Shown here piece by piece: positions 1 through 11,117 of a stretch of 64,000 nt of DNA. This DNA is from Hemerocallis citrina (Eukaryota > Streptophyta > Magnoliopsida > Asparagales > Asphodelaceae). A model generated the notes under the pieces. That model was not told the DNA's origin and did not search any database. It worked only from the letters and a program-made list of their open reading frames with translations. The position numbers were made by a program, and so were the translations under genes. Numbering within the stretch: the first letter of the stretch is position 1; each line of letters opens with the position of its first letter. The stretch spans positions 175,183,744 through 175,247,743 of the forward strand of contig CM030363.1 of NCBI GenBank assembly GCA_017893485.1, in the 5' to 3' direction.

Positions 1-2
1 AG

Positions 3-761
3 GCACTCCAACCGATCGAACATCAAATTCGCTATGTAGTCGATTCCACATTATCTCCAAAGATGTTTTTCTATTTATTGCAAAGCTGGCGAGTGTAACA
101 AATAGAGTTGTAAGCAGAACAAATGAGGCCGATAAGGTATGCAAAAATTTAAATTTCCTTATTTCTTTTTATTAAGTGTTTAGTATATTTTACAAATTCT
201 AGTTTGTTGTATTTTTTGGTAGATACGGGAAGCAAAAACCGAATACATGCATTCAACCGGGAAAGCATTCAGATTTGATGAATGTTATGAATTTCTCAAA
301 GATTTGCCTAAATTTTCTTTACGTACCAGTGGTACCACCCATGTGTTCGAATCTGCCCCGAGTTCTCAATCATGTGAAGGTGGTAGCAGTCAACGTGCGA
401 CCATGACTGTTGATTGTGATTCGGATGTACCGCATGACATTGATTCGTCTACACCCCTCTCCCGGCCACCTGGTCGAAAAGCAGAAAAAGTAAAGGAAAA
501 AATAAAGTGGATTCTTGTGATTTGGCTAATATGCTTGAAGAGACCAAAAATTTAAACTCTTTCTGCAAAGAGACGCAAGAACGAAGGATACAGGCGACAG
601 AAATGAAACTTGCAATGAAAAAAAAAGATCAGGAACTAAAAGAAAGAATGGAGGAAGATCGAATAATGGGTATGGACTTGAGTCCCTTATCTGACAATCA
701 ACGTTATTATTTTAGTTGTAGACAACGAAAAATAATGCAAAAAAGAGGTTACAATAGGGAT
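3..761 (+). pseudogene. Harbinger ORF1-like protein (Myb/SANT plus NAM-associated C-terminal domain)
   Basis: This is the DNA-binding partner that PIF/Harbinger elements encode beside the transposase. An upstream exon ends near 140 at a GT donor (gtatgc). It encodes a segment ending TNRVVSRTNEADK, typical of the linker after the SANT domain. An 82-base intron ends in an AG near 222, and the second exon continues with STGKAFRFDECYEFLKDLPKF, the signature of the NAM-associated C-terminal domain. The motif RPPGRKAEKVKEK follows at about 470-510, and then an E/K-rich coiled-coil-like tail ends at 761. The reading frame slips by one at an A-rich run near 500, splitting the tail from the rest, so no full product can be made. 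The N-terminal SANT helices lie outside the window. Family assignment is by motif recognition only. Confidence 0.7.
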
Positions 762-1228
762 TGACATGTACGTAGAGGTTTATCATGTTGGAGTAACATC
801 CCAATAATATGAATTGTACCCTTCTGATTATTAGATTCCTATTGACCATGTGAACCTTTTTAATTGAATTGTATCATTCTCATTATTAAATTCCTATCTA
901 TTATATGCATCTTTTTAATTGTATTGTATTATATTGTATCTTTTTAATTGTACACTGGATTATAAAACTGCATTATAACGGATAAAACTGCATTATATGT
1001 TTAATAAAACTTCAATATGACAACACTGTGTTCAAACTTCAATAAGATTATGAACAGATACGAGTACTTCAATAAAACTGCATGCGTTCAAACTTCAGAC
1101 TAAATAAGACCAATACCTGTACACTGGATTATAATGGATACGAGTATTTTTTGGACGGGATCACAATAATATATAATGAATTACATGTTTAACACAAGAT
1201 TATAAGATTATGAACGTGTATTCTATTC

Positions 1229-2530
1229 TTAATCGGCATCCCCATATTCGTTCCAAATATGGTCAACTAAATCTTGTCGAAGTAGACGATGTTTATGTCG
1301 ATCATGTAAAACAACATTGCGTGCCATTCGAGCGGTCTGTTCACTTGGAGAAGCTCTATTAGGTATTACGGCTGTAGTTGAAGAACTTTGTTCGTAGTCA
1401 AAATCATGTGGTACTTCTTCCCGTTCGTCCTCAACAATCATATTATGTAAAATAATACACGTCTTCATGATATAAGGCAGACTATCTGCATCCCACATTC
1501 TCGCTGAACCTTTCACTATCGCAAATTGGTTCTATAACACCCCGAAAGCACGTTCGACATCTTTTTGTGCACCTTCCTGCATTTGTGCAAATTTTTCTTC
1601 TTTTGTATGTCTGGGGTAGTATAAGTTTTTACTATAGTAGCTAGCGGGGGGTATATACCATCTGCCAAATAGTACCCCATGGAGTAATTATGATTGTTGA
1701 TAACATAATTAGTTGGAGGTGCACAACCATTTAGAATATCATTAAATAAGGTAGATCGGTTTAGTAAGTTCAAATCATTATTGCAGCCCGACATTCCCAA
1801 AAAAAATGCTAAAACCAGAGATCATATGACTTAACCACTTCGAGTATGATTGTAGGCTCACGGGCATGACCGATATATTGGCCATGCCAAGCTGCAGGGC
1901 AATTATTCCACGCCCAATGCATGCAATCTACACTACCCAACATATCAGGAAATCCACGTGATTTATTCTCTTCTAGGAGTCTGTTAACATCATGTGCATT
2001 TGGTTTCCTTGTATATTGCGGCCCAAAAATGTCCACAATTGCAATACAAAATCTACGTACCGTGTATAGCACCGTAGTTTCTCCGATTCTTATATATTCG
2101 TCGACTGCATCGGCCGAAGATACTTACACTAAACATCATATTGCAGCTGTTAATTTCTATATAGAAGATAATCCAAGACATTTTGCTGCATCTTGACGTT
2201 GTTGAAGGTATTGATCATAATCAATACATGCTTCAAGTATCCATTTGAATAAAACCCGATGCAATTGAAATCGACGACGGAAAATATTATCAGGGTAAAC
2301 TGAATTATCGGTGAAATAATCCCTTCACAAGCGTCTGTGGCCTTCTTCTTTTTCACCGCGAATGAAACAGTGATGCATATATGGTCGGGAAACGTGCATA
2401 CCAAAGCTAAATGCTGCATGCAGTTGTTAAGCATTATTGCAGCATCGTCTTCATGCGCCCATTCGTCATCTGAGTCAGGGGAGGTTGAAGAAGAAGAAAT
2501 ATGAGACATTATAAATGAGTAAGATGTAGA
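1229..2530 (-). pseudogene. PIF/Harbinger transposase (DDE_Tnp_4, HARBI1-like), frameshifted
   Basis: Three successive minus-strand blocks read as one plant Harbinger transposase: 2072-1809, 1800-1516 and 1516-1229, with an N-terminal part up to 2530. Landmarks in order are DCMHWAWNNCPAAWHGQY with its first catalytic Asp, EPTIILEVVKSYDLW, the block GCNNDLNLLNRS with the second Asp, GYYLADGIYPP, and near the C-terminus CIILHNMIVEDER, which carries the last acidic residues. These are the standard order and spacing for this family. At 1800-1810 an in-frame stop follows SYDLWF and the frame shifts. A second shift occurs at 1516, and the N-terminal part is also split. The enzyme would cut and rejoin element ends in the nucleus, but this copy cannot. 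Confidence 0.88.
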
Positions 2531-2925
2531 TCTCAAAATATTGATATGTGTAGGTTAATGTGGTGATTTAAATAGGAATGAATGAGTTAGATAGGATATG
2601 GGATAGGTTAATGGGTTCACGTGATACATTGATTGAATGAATTAAATTAGAGTACGGTTCATGTGAAAATTCAATCACTAAATTCCAAAATTGGAAGATC
2701 AAAAATGTGGAATCTCTTACAACAGAATACCAAAATTACCCTAAAACACCTCCATTTTCATCAATAATACTTAATTACATTATAACTAATCATATTGGGT
2801 TGACGGTACAAATGATGGTGTTCCAGTTGAAGCATCTGCACAGCTGTCATCAATATTTTCCAACAACTCTCTCTACCGCGATGTAGAAGGCCGGTTCCTC
2901 TATACTGATCTCCTACCTGAAACTG

Positions 2926-4195
2926 CTATCGGGGGAACGGAATCTCTAAGCAAACTTTCGTCCGTAATAAATCTTCGTAATAGGCAATTATTTCTGGACA
3001 ATTCCTAGCACTGTCGGTACAACTCCTCCTACAAAAATAGTAGTCATAATTCGAACCATTAAGAATAAACATTTGCACATAGAAAAGCATGTTTGGCCAG
3101 TTTCTTACATATGATGGTATGCCGCGAGTTTCAAACTCAAAATTTTTGTGTCCCAGGCTTCTCGTCACTGTACCACCCATGAAAAATGGCACTTCAACTA
3201 TGAGCTCATGCAATGCAGGTCTATCAAGTTGCGGTTTTGTTGGATACTCCGAGGGCAACCAAAATGGAGGGGCTGCAAATGGTAATTAGGCAGAAGGATC
3301 ACTACAACTAGCTACCCCTATGAAATCGACGTTTGCTCCATGTGACCTATTGATACCTTAGCCCAATACTGATCATATAAACTTTGGGGAACATGACAGA
3401 CAAGTTTAGAAGCATCAATTGGTGGACAACAATCATGTGGTTTCATTCTAGACATAACAGTAGGAGGATTTTTTGGGATAACAATAATCCTAGTTATTTG
3501 GCGATAACATCGATCACCGAGATACTAAACTCCCTATATTGAAACATTAATTAGCACTAATTGTAATCGGATTAAACATAAGCATTGAAACATTAACTTG
3601 ATAATTTATTACCTGATCGCCATATTGAAAAATAACACGGTGACGGGATAAGAAGATCGCACATGAATATCATACTCGCTCTCATATGACGATCCATTAT
3701 ATGGTTGCCATATAATAGATGTTGAGAACCTCATCTCCAACTGATTCCGGGACATGGAAATATTGTAACGAATCAAATCTGTTCGACTCTAGTCCAAATT
3801 ACTGCGATTCCACCGTGCAATTTTAGATCAGATATCTGCATTTTGTAAATGAATCGTAAAATCGACCATTCTATCACTCGTAGGTGTACAAATACTTGTG
3901 TATTCATTAGTCCAATATTGAAAAAAAGATAATTACTTAATTGCTTTATGTAGCAGAAATTTAGTACACACCAACTGAAATAACTTAAAATTATGTATTA
4001 TTGATAATGTTACAACCTTAATATTATGTTGCAGAAATATTACCTCGAGTACTTGCCATGGACCATTAAATGCTTTTATTTTCAGTCTGCTACAAGAGTC
4101 CAGAGATAAATATAGCAATGCCAATGTGGGACTTCCCTAATCATGCGTGCCCACTAAGTTCAGATCTTCAAAAGGTGCAAGGCAACCACATCTAT
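2926..4195 (-). pseudogene. Probable degenerate 3' part of the plant mobile domain gene
   Basis: Continuing downstream on the minus strand from the plant mobile domain core, the sequence is poor in long frames. One 110-codon frame (3258-2926) contains SYVRNWPNMLFYVQMFILNGSNYDYYFCRR, which I do not recognise. Short coding-like phrases occur at 3650-3850. The whole is consistent with a multi-exon or heavily mutated C-terminal half of the same gene, but no domain can be named. I include it because it is co-oriented and contiguous with the recognised part; it could equally be an unrelated fragment. Confidence 0.3.
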
Positions 4196-4800
4196 CTACC
4201 GAAGAAGCATTGGGTAGAAGAAACTCACCCACAAGTACATGAAGAATGCTCTGGCAACTTTAATTGCCACTAGGGGATCTGTCTTAGCGGCTTCGATCCA
4301 TTTCTTCCAAAAATACTTTTTCATGAACGAGCAACGTATTCCATGAGATTTCCAATCTTCTTGTGTAATCTTCTCAAAGAACTGAGACTGGACAATATCG
4401 AAGGGGTATGCATCATCGTTACATGGTGGTACATCACCGACTCCAATAGATAATCCTGTTAGCATTGCCCAGTCTAACGGGGGTAAATCCCAACTCACCG
4501 CCTGAAAGGTGGAAAGTGTGGGTCATGTCCCACCATCTCTCAATCAATTCCTCAACAAGCCGCGCCGACGACTTTTCGGCATCGATAGTTAAAAAACGGT
4601 GGCAACCGGCATTCTCGATCAATTGCTTAATTACCGGGACAGTGCAAACTAGCTTGGAAGCTTTTATCGTACCCTTCCGATTCCCTTTGAATGTAACAAA
4701 TCCACCAATAAGTTGCTCGATAATACGCTGATGTACGTGTTGTCGATCGTCGAGAACTCTGCTACACTCAAATGAATCGCTATAATTCACAGATGAATTT
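4196..4800 (-). pseudogene. Plant mobile domain protein (MAIN/MAIL-like, transposon-related), broken
   Basis: Two overlapping minus-strand frames (4790-4434 and 4498-4196) together give the core of the plant mobile domain. The stretch LVEELIERWWDMTHTFHL is followed by GELGFTPVRLG, then in the next frame by DWAMLTGLSIGVGD, and further on by WIEAAKTDPLVAIKVARAF. This order (ERWW..THTF, GE.G.TP.D.AMLTGL..G) is the hallmark of the domain, found in Arabidopsis MAIN/MAIL1 proteins and in many transposon-borne copies. One frameshift near 4470 separates the halves. The start used is the first Met before the domain and is uncertain. Its molecular activity is unknown; in Arabidopsis, relatives affect silencing and genome stability. 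With transposons on both sides, this is more likely a mobile-element gene than a host gene. Confidence 0.72.
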
Positions 4801-4859
4801 GTTTCGTCTTCGCTTCTTTTGTTTGATTGTTCAGACTCGGTGTGACGTCATGATTTGAC

Positions 4860-5439
4860 TCTGCCAATAAACCTTTTTATTGTCGGCACCATTTTTTTTA
4901 AAACAAAATATTAATTGGAAGGGGAAGGAACAAATTTTGGATTAGGAAGAGAAGAAGCATTGTTTCAATTGTATATGATTCTGTGGAGGCTCATATGTCC
5001 AATTTATAGTAAGCAAAAATTAAAACAAAGGGTAGAAACGACATTTCACATTTAAATGAGCATGGGGACCAAAATTATTACACTTTAAAAAAAGAAAAAA
5101 ATTGGTTGGGCGAGGGATCGAAGTCTCGTCCGATTGCGCAAATCGCTTCACAAGCCAAGGACGGGACAACATGTCCCGTTTGGCATTTTTTTAAAAATTC
5201 TTTTTTTTTTCACTTGGGACCGTCCCACCAAAAATTTTAGAAAAATTTTGGTGTTCCTTCCCAGGCAATTTTTTTAAAAAAATTGTTGAGGAACGAGGGA
5301 TCGAAGTCATGTCCCGTCTCATTCAATAATTTTTTTCGATCCAGATATTACACGATACAACATGTATCGTCTATTTCAATAGCAAACAACCATTGCAGAC
5401 GATCTACCTATTTGTTATTTCTCATTTTTTCCATTTTCT
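4860..5439. other. Gene-free spacer with two short hairpins and a repeated phrase
   Basis: No coding sequence is seen. There are two perfect or near-perfect hairpins: 5154-5184 (gccaa..acgggaca paired with tgtcccgt ttggc) and 5226-5253 (caccaaaa..ttttggtg around AGA). The 15-base phrase cgagggatcgaagtc occurs at 5111 and again at 5294. Poly-T and poly-A runs surround the hairpins. This may be the remains of a small foldback element. Confidence 0.45.
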
Positions 5440-5774
5440 CATATTTGAGAAAAAACTTTGTGGATGCTCTGCTACATAAAAAGTTACAAAATCTCATATA
5501 CCAGCAATAAATGTTCTAGCACGAATTAATGTTTCTAAAAGAGAACATGATAATTTATCAAAATACGCCAGGAGCATGGACGTCCAATTGGTGCAAAAGA
5601 TAAAAACCCTCGAAAGAGAAGTGCACTAAATGTCCAAAATGAAAATGTCCAAAAGCAAGACAATACTTTAGAAAATATAGTGACTGATAAATCCAAAATT
5701 GACGAGGAGAATGCCCTAAAGAGGCACATATTGAGGAAACACAAAATTATGAAGAGATCTTTTTGAATTACGTA
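5440..5774 (+). pseudogene. Copia element 1 pol, spacer between integrase and RT (5' piece)
   Basis: Aligned by eye to 11960-12280, this stretch has the same order of words: caccagcaataaatgct..., cgaatt.atgt..ctaaaagagaacatgataatttatc, the codons for GRPIGAKDK (here with substitutions), then aaaatgtccaaaagcaagacaatact and gaggcacatattgaggaaacacaaaattatgaagag. In plant copia elements of this type, the phrase CGRPIGAKDKNP precedes the RT domain. Several codons are disrupted. The piece stops exactly at the LINE insertion and continues at 8918. Confidence 0.75.
5762..5774. repeat. LINE target-site duplication, left copy
   Basis: The 13 bases tttgaattacgta stand immediately before the 3' tail of the antisense LINE. 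The identical sequence occurs at 8918-8930. In the uninterrupted relative (copia element 2, near 12264) the corresponding site occurs once, as tttgaatta. Confidence 0.9.
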
Positions 5775-8700
5775 TACAACAACAACAAGAAAGCCTTTTT
5801 TCCAACTCGTTGGGGTCGGCTACATGAATCCTGATTTTCCATTCTGCTCGGTTTAGAGCAATGTCTTATGTAAGCTCACAAGCAATCATATCTTTTTTCA
5901 CTGTTTCCACCCAAGTTAGTTTAGGTCTTCCTTTACCCCTACCCTCAATACTTATCAAATTACCTTTTTTAATGGGAGCACTACTAGGTCTACGTGTGAC
6001 ATGTCCTAACCACCTAAGGCGATTCTCTTTTAACTTATCTTGGTTTGGAGCTACCTTTAGTATGTCTCATATATGCTCGTTTCTAATTCTATCCTTGTTT
6101 TACCACACATCCATCTTAGCATCCTCATCTCCGCTACACTCATTTTTTTGGACATGCTGTTTCTTTGTTGCCAAACACTCTGTTCTATACATCATTGCTG
6201 ATCTAACAGCCGTCCTATAAAATTTTCACTTCAACTTGAAAGGTATACATTTGTCACACAAAATACCACTGGCACTTCTCCACTTAACCCACCCTGCTTG
6301 GATCCTATGTATAACTTCTTCACAAATCTCCCCATCTCTTTGTATAATCGAGCCTAAATATCAGAAATGGTCTCTCTTAAGCATTTCTTGCCCATCAAAC
6401 TTCACTACTTTTTCAGTTGTGTTCCGAATTTCACTAAAATTACACTCTATACACTCTATTTTAGTTTTGCTTATCCTAAAGCCTCTAGATTCCTAAGTTT
6501 CTCTCCACAATTCTAATTTAACATTAACTCCTGCTCTAGTATCGTCCACTAAGTTGATGTCATCGGCAAAAAAGCATACACCAAGGTACCTCATCTTGTA
6601 TTCATCGTGTCAATTCATCCATAACCAAAGTAAAGAGGTAGGAGCTTAAAGCTGAACCTTGGTGTGAACTACTGTAATAGGAAAATCATTGGTCTCTCCT
6701 GTGATTGTTCTAAATGTGGTCGTTGCCCCTTCATACATATTCTTAATTACCTCAATATGCCAAAAAGTTACTATTTTATTATTTAACACCCACAATACTA
6801 TGTCTATAGGGACTTTACCATATGCTTTTTCTAGATCTATAAAAATCATGTGTAGATTTTCTTATTCTTCCTATATTTTTCCATAAGTCTCCTCAGTACA
6901 TAAATTGCTCCATTGTTGACCTCCCAGGCATAAACCCAAATTGGTTCTCAGACACTGTAGTTTCTAGTCTCAGTCTATGTTCGATCACTTTCTCCCAATT
7001 TTTTATCGTATGACTCATTAATTTAATTTCTCGGTAGTTTGAGCAACTTTGTGTATCTTCTTTATTTTTATATATAGGTACTAAAATACTATTTCTCCAT
7101 TCATCGGGAATCTTCTTAGTTCTCAAAATTTTATTAAATAATTTTGTTAGTCAACTCACTCCTACATCCCCAAGACACTTCCAAACTTCAATGTGTATAT
7201 CATCCTGTCCTAAAGCTTTTCTCATCCTTCCTAGAGCATTTCAAACCTCTGAGGTCCTAATACTTTGGGAAAACATGTTCTTTCGACTCTCCCTCGAGTC
7301 CTCTATATTTAAGTTTCCCACCACCTTTTCATTTAATAACTTCTCTAAGTAATTTCGCCATCTTTCCTTAATTTCCTCATCTTTTACTAAGACGATTGAA
7401 TCCTCGCTCTTAATACACCTAATTGTATCCAAATCTTTTGTTTTTCTATCCCTTTGTTTAGCAAGCTTATAAATGTTGTTTTCTCCTTCTTTTGTTTCTA
7501 ATTTTGTATATAAATCATTATAAGTTTTTTCTTCTGCATCTCTTACCGCTTTCTTAACTTTTTTTCTAATGGTCTTATATCTCTCCAAATCATCTTCATT
7601 TCTATTCTTTTGCCATATTTTGAAAGTTGATCTTTTTTCTTTCAAAATATTTTGGAGTTCTTCTTGCCACCACCATGTTTTTTATTTAGCAATCCTCTAC
7701 CTTTATATTCTCCAAGTATCTCTTTTGAAATTTCTCTTATGTACGTAGCCATTTTAGTCTACATCGTATTTTTTCCCCTTCCCAATTCTATGATGCTCCT
7801 TTAAGGACTTTATCTCTAAAACTTCTAGTTTATCTCCCTTCAAGTTCCACCACTTAATTCTTGAGTTTCTAGTCTCCTTCCTTGCACATATGTGTTTCCC
7901 AATCTGAACATCCAATACTATTAATCTATGTTGTGAGGTTAAACACTCTCCCGGTATAACTTTACAATCTTTACATATCAAGCGGTCCACCTTTCTAGTG
8001 ATGAAAAAATCAATTTGACTCCTATTTGCCCCACTTTTAAAAGTTATTAAATGTTCCTCTCTCTTCGTAAAATAAGTATTTTCTAGTATATGATCATATG
8101 CAGCCACAAAATCTAATAGAGCCTCTCCACCATCGTTCTTATTTCGAAATCCACGTTCTCTATGCACCCTCTCATATCTCATGTTATCTTGTCCTACATG
8201 TCCATTAAAATCTTCTCCTATAAATAGTTTCCCCCTAAGGGTACTCCTTGAATTATCTCATCCATATAAATTTATTTTAAGCTTATGCATCTAATCCTAC
8301 TTTAGGTGCATAAGCACTAATGATATTAATTATGTTTCCCTCTAATACAAGCTTAATTTGTATTATTCTATCCCCTTTCCTATTAACACCTACTACATCT
8401 CTTTTGAATTTCTTATCTACTAAAATTCCCACTCCATTTCTATTTCTAATTTTACCGGTATAATATAATTTAAAACCATCGTATCTCTTTAGCTTTCTCC
8501 CCTACCCACTTTGTTTCTTGTAAATAACCTATATTAATATTCCTTCTAATCATGGTATCTACTACTTCTATGCATTTTCCTATTAATGTTCCTATATTCC
8601 AAGCCACTAACCTAACCTAATTTCCTGGACTAACTTCTTTACCCGCACACATCCAGATTGGTGCAGGAACCGTTACCCATTTTTCACTGCACCCGGGCGC

Positions 8701-8917
8701 CGGTGTGACGCCCCTTGCACATTTTTTGAAGCACCCGGAGGCAGGCACAACAGCATCGCTTCCAGGAAATGCCTTAGCATTTGTGCGTATATTATTAGGA
8801 TTCATGTTCATAAGATTTGACAAAGTTTTGTGCTGGCTATCAACTGCCTAACGCAACCCTCCTCCTTAACCGGTTTGTGGCCAGATTTCAGGCTTGGTAC
8901 AGACAATGGCGAAGTTC
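5775..8917 (-). mobile_element. RTE-clade LINE, nearly full length, with 13-bp target-site duplication
   Basis: The LINE is inserted antisense into copia element 1. The 13-base duplication tttgaattacgta sits at 5762-5774 and at 8918-8930, bracketing the element exactly. On the minus strand its 3' end reads ...gtagccgaccccaacgagttgg...ttgttgttgta: the conserved tail of plant RTE elements followed by a short TTG repeat instead of poly-A. The length of about 3.14 kb fits a full-length plant RTE, and the 5' end (from 8917) includes the untranslated leader. The encoded polyprotein is broken. Confidence 0.92.
5850..8640 (-). pseudogene. RTE LINE polyprotein: AP-endonuclease then reverse transcriptase, broken
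   Basis: Read on the minus strand, endonuclease sequence begins near 8640. Words such as RLVAWNIGTL and YLQETKWVGEKAKEI mark its first motifs; TFKSGANRSQIDFFITRK and VIPGECLTSQHRLIVLD (about 8050-7870) are the SQIDY and SQHRL motifs with catalytic Asp and His. A basic linker follows (7645-7241). The RT comes next, with IPDEWRNSILVPIYKNK, NYREIKLMSHTIK and SENQFGFMPGRSTMEQF (7126-6893), then MIFIDLEKAYGKVP (6849 on). In that last motif a Gly stands where most relatives have Asp after AY; the catalytic Asp in IDLEKAY is kept. The YADD part and thumb lie in 6640-5850 with stops. The enzyme would nick the target and reverse-transcribe the element's RNA at the nick. Multiple frameshifts make it inactive. 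Confidence 0.88.
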
Positions 8918-8930
8918 TTTGAATTACGTA
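8918..8930. repeat. LINE target-site duplication, right copy
   Basis: The second copy of tttgaattacgta follows the LINE 5' end. After it the copia sequence resumes (ggaaaagttggaat...), matching 12283 onward of the sister element. Confidence 0.9.
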
Positions 8931-10640
8931 TGTATATGGAAAAGTTGGAATAGAAAGAATATTGTTGTTGATCATGTTTTTGCACATACTGTCGCTTTAG
9001 ACATTGTGATAGATAATGAGGATCTAGATCCAATAACTGTTGAAGAATGTTGACATATAAATGATTGACCAAAATAGAAAGAAGCAATTCAAGTTGAAAT
9101 AAATTTCTTGGAAAACTGTGAAGTATTTGGGCCAGTAGTCCGAACACCAGAAGGCGTGAAGCCTATTGGATATAGATGGGTATTTGTAAGGAAATATAAT
9201 GAAACAATGAGGTTGTATGGTATAAAACAAGGCTTGTAGCCCAATGTTTCTCACAAAGACTTGGAATTGATTTTGATGAGACAAATTCTCCTGTGATAGT
9301 TGCAATCATGTTATGTTTCTTAATTAGTTTAATAGGCACTAAAAAGCTTGATAAGGCAATGAAATCTTGACATGCGACTTATGGACTTCGTCACTGCATA
9401 TTTATATGGGTCACTTGACAGTGATATTTAAATGAAAATTCTTAAAGGATTTAAAGTGCTCCAAAATCTCTTGAGTTATATTCTATCAAGTTACACAGAT
9501 ATTTGTATGGACTAAGACAATCTAGGTGAATGTGGTATCATCGTTTAAGTGAATATCTCTTACAAGAATGATATATAAATAATCTAATTTGTCCATGTGT
9601 TTTCATTAAAAGAGATAGAAATGGATTTACCATTATTGTTGTATATGTAGATGTTTTAAATCTTGTTGGAAGTCCTGAAGAGCTTCAAAAGACACACATA
9701 TTTAATGAAAGAGTTTGAAATAAAAAATCTTTGAAAGACAAAATTTTGTCTCGGCCAGCAAATCGAAAATTTACCAAATTAAAATTTTATCCGTCAATCA
9801 ACATATACAAATAAAGGTTCTCAAAAGGTTTATAATATAAAGATCATCCACTAAGTAGTCCTATGGTTGTCTGGTCACTTGATGTGAAGAAAATCCATTT
9901 CGGCCACAAGAAAATAATGAAGAACTATTTGGCCCTGAAGTACCATATTTGGGAGCAATTGGACCTCTAATGTATCTTGTAAATATTACATAACATGACA
10001 TAGCCTTTTCTGTCAATTTACCAGAAAGATGTAATTCTGTACCTACTCAAAGGCATTGGCATAGGATCAAACATGTGTTGCGTTAACTTCATGGAACAAC
10101 TGATATGGGTCTATTATATTCCAATGGGTCATCTCCACAAGTAGTTTGTGATGTTGATGTTGCTATCTTTCTAATCCATACAAGGGAAGATCACAAATAG
10201 GATATGTATTCACTTGTGGTGGTACGACTATATCATGGAGCCAGTAAAGCAAACTTTAATGCCTACCTCTTCAAACCATTCAGAAATTCTAGCTTTACAT
10301 GAAGCAAATTGTGAATGCATGTGGTTAAGATCCATGATACAACATATTTGAGAAATATGTGGATTATCTTCCATCAAGAATATGCCAACAATGTTGTATG
10401 AAGATAATGCAGCTTGTATTGCGCAAATCCAAAATGGTATGTCAAAGGTGACAGGACCAAACATATTTCACCAAAATTTTCTACACACGCAAGCTTCAGA
10501 AGAATTATGACATAGATTTTCAGAAGATACACTTAAACGAAAACTGTGCTGATTTATTCATTGAAGCACTACTGATTACAACGTTCCAAATGATGGCCTA
10601 CAATATTGGAATGCGTCAGCTTAAAGATATTTTGCAACAT
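8918..10640 (+). pseudogene. Copia element 1 pol, reverse transcriptase and RNase H (3' piece)
   Basis: This is the downstream part of copia element 1 after the LINE. It matches copia element 2 (12280-13980) nearly word for word. The RT start has codons for KPIGYRWVFVRK (about 9160-9200), then a degenerate palm region (RLMDFVTAYLYGSLDSDI near 9370-9430) and a YVDV-like active-site remnant (about 9640). RNase H-like sequence runs from about 10100 to 10560, with LYEDNAACIAQIQNG near 10393-10440. Stop codons and indels occur every few dozen codons. It ends at the stop before the 3' leader. Confidence 0.8.
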
Positions 10641-10863
10641 CAGGGGGAGTGTGCCATCAATAATACCTTCACTTTACTCTTTTTTCTTTGTCCAAGTTTT
10701 TGTCCCACTAGGTTTGTCTTGGCAAGGTTTTAATAAGGTAGTGTTGCACACTCATCAACATCTCACATGAATATGCACTATTTTTCCCTTTGATCAGGTT
10801 TTATTCCACTAACGAGGTTTTTAATTAGGCATGTACCATGTATGGTGGACATCCAAGGGGAAG

Positions 10864-11117
10864 TGTTGTAAATACATGATAGTGCATGACCCTATAAACA
10901 CTCGTTTGCATCCATCATATGAAGAGTCTTGTAACATAAGCTCTAAACATTATTTTACATCCATTATATGAGAGTTTCGTAACACATGTTGTAAATATAC
11001 GTATTTATGTATATCATGTAAGCCTATAAATAGAGGGCTTATGAACATGAATGATATAGAAGCTTTTCGGGATTACTATATTCTCTCTTCTCTCAACATA
11101 TAAAAGAGAATGTTACA
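10864..11117 (+). repeat. 3' LTR of copia element 1 (254 bp)
   Basis: The LTR begins TGTTGTAAATACATG directly after a purine-rich tract (catccaaggggaag) and ends AGAATGTTACA. It contains a TATA-like box (cctataaatagag near 11024) and pyrimidine-rich sequence (ttctctcttctctc) in the U5 end. No primer-binding site follows, so it is the 3' LTR or a survivor of recombination. A 12-base repeat, catccaagggga, sits on both sides (10850-10861 and 11121-11132). Confidence 0.75.

Larger units (their letters stand above)
1..2650. mobile_element. PIF/Harbinger-type DNA transposon, decayed, left end outside the window
   Basis: The region carries the two genes expected of a plant PIF/Harbinger transposon, converging on each other: a Myb/SANT-like ORF1 on the plus strand and a DDE transposase on the minus strand. 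About 450 bases of AT-rich DNA between their 3' ends hold short repeated phrases (for example tacactggattataa near 951 and 1121) and no gene. Both genes carry frameshifts, so the copy is dead. I found no terminal inverted repeats: the left end lies before base 1, and the right limit of about 2650 is only where transposase similarity and its upstream region fade. Confidence 0.8.
5440..11117 (+). mobile_element. Ty1/copia element 1, 5'-truncated, split by a LINE
   Basis: The element is copia-type, with a 3' LTR but no 5' LTR, gag or protease. Its pol begins abruptly around 5440, in the acidic spacer between integrase and reverse transcriptase (compare 11930-12290 of copia element 2). It is interrupted at 5774/8918 by a LINE and resumes to about 10650. 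A 3' leader with the repeated phrase cccact..ggttt..cttggcaaggttttaat follows, then a polypurine tract (10850-10863) and the LTR 10864-11117. The coding region is full of stops and frameshifts. It closely parallels copia element 2 downstream, so both belong to one family. Confidence 0.85.

Noticed and set aside
5861..6496. Plus-strand frames of 119 and 86 codons
   Set aside because: They lie antisense to the RT C-terminal part of the LINE and have no similarity of their own.
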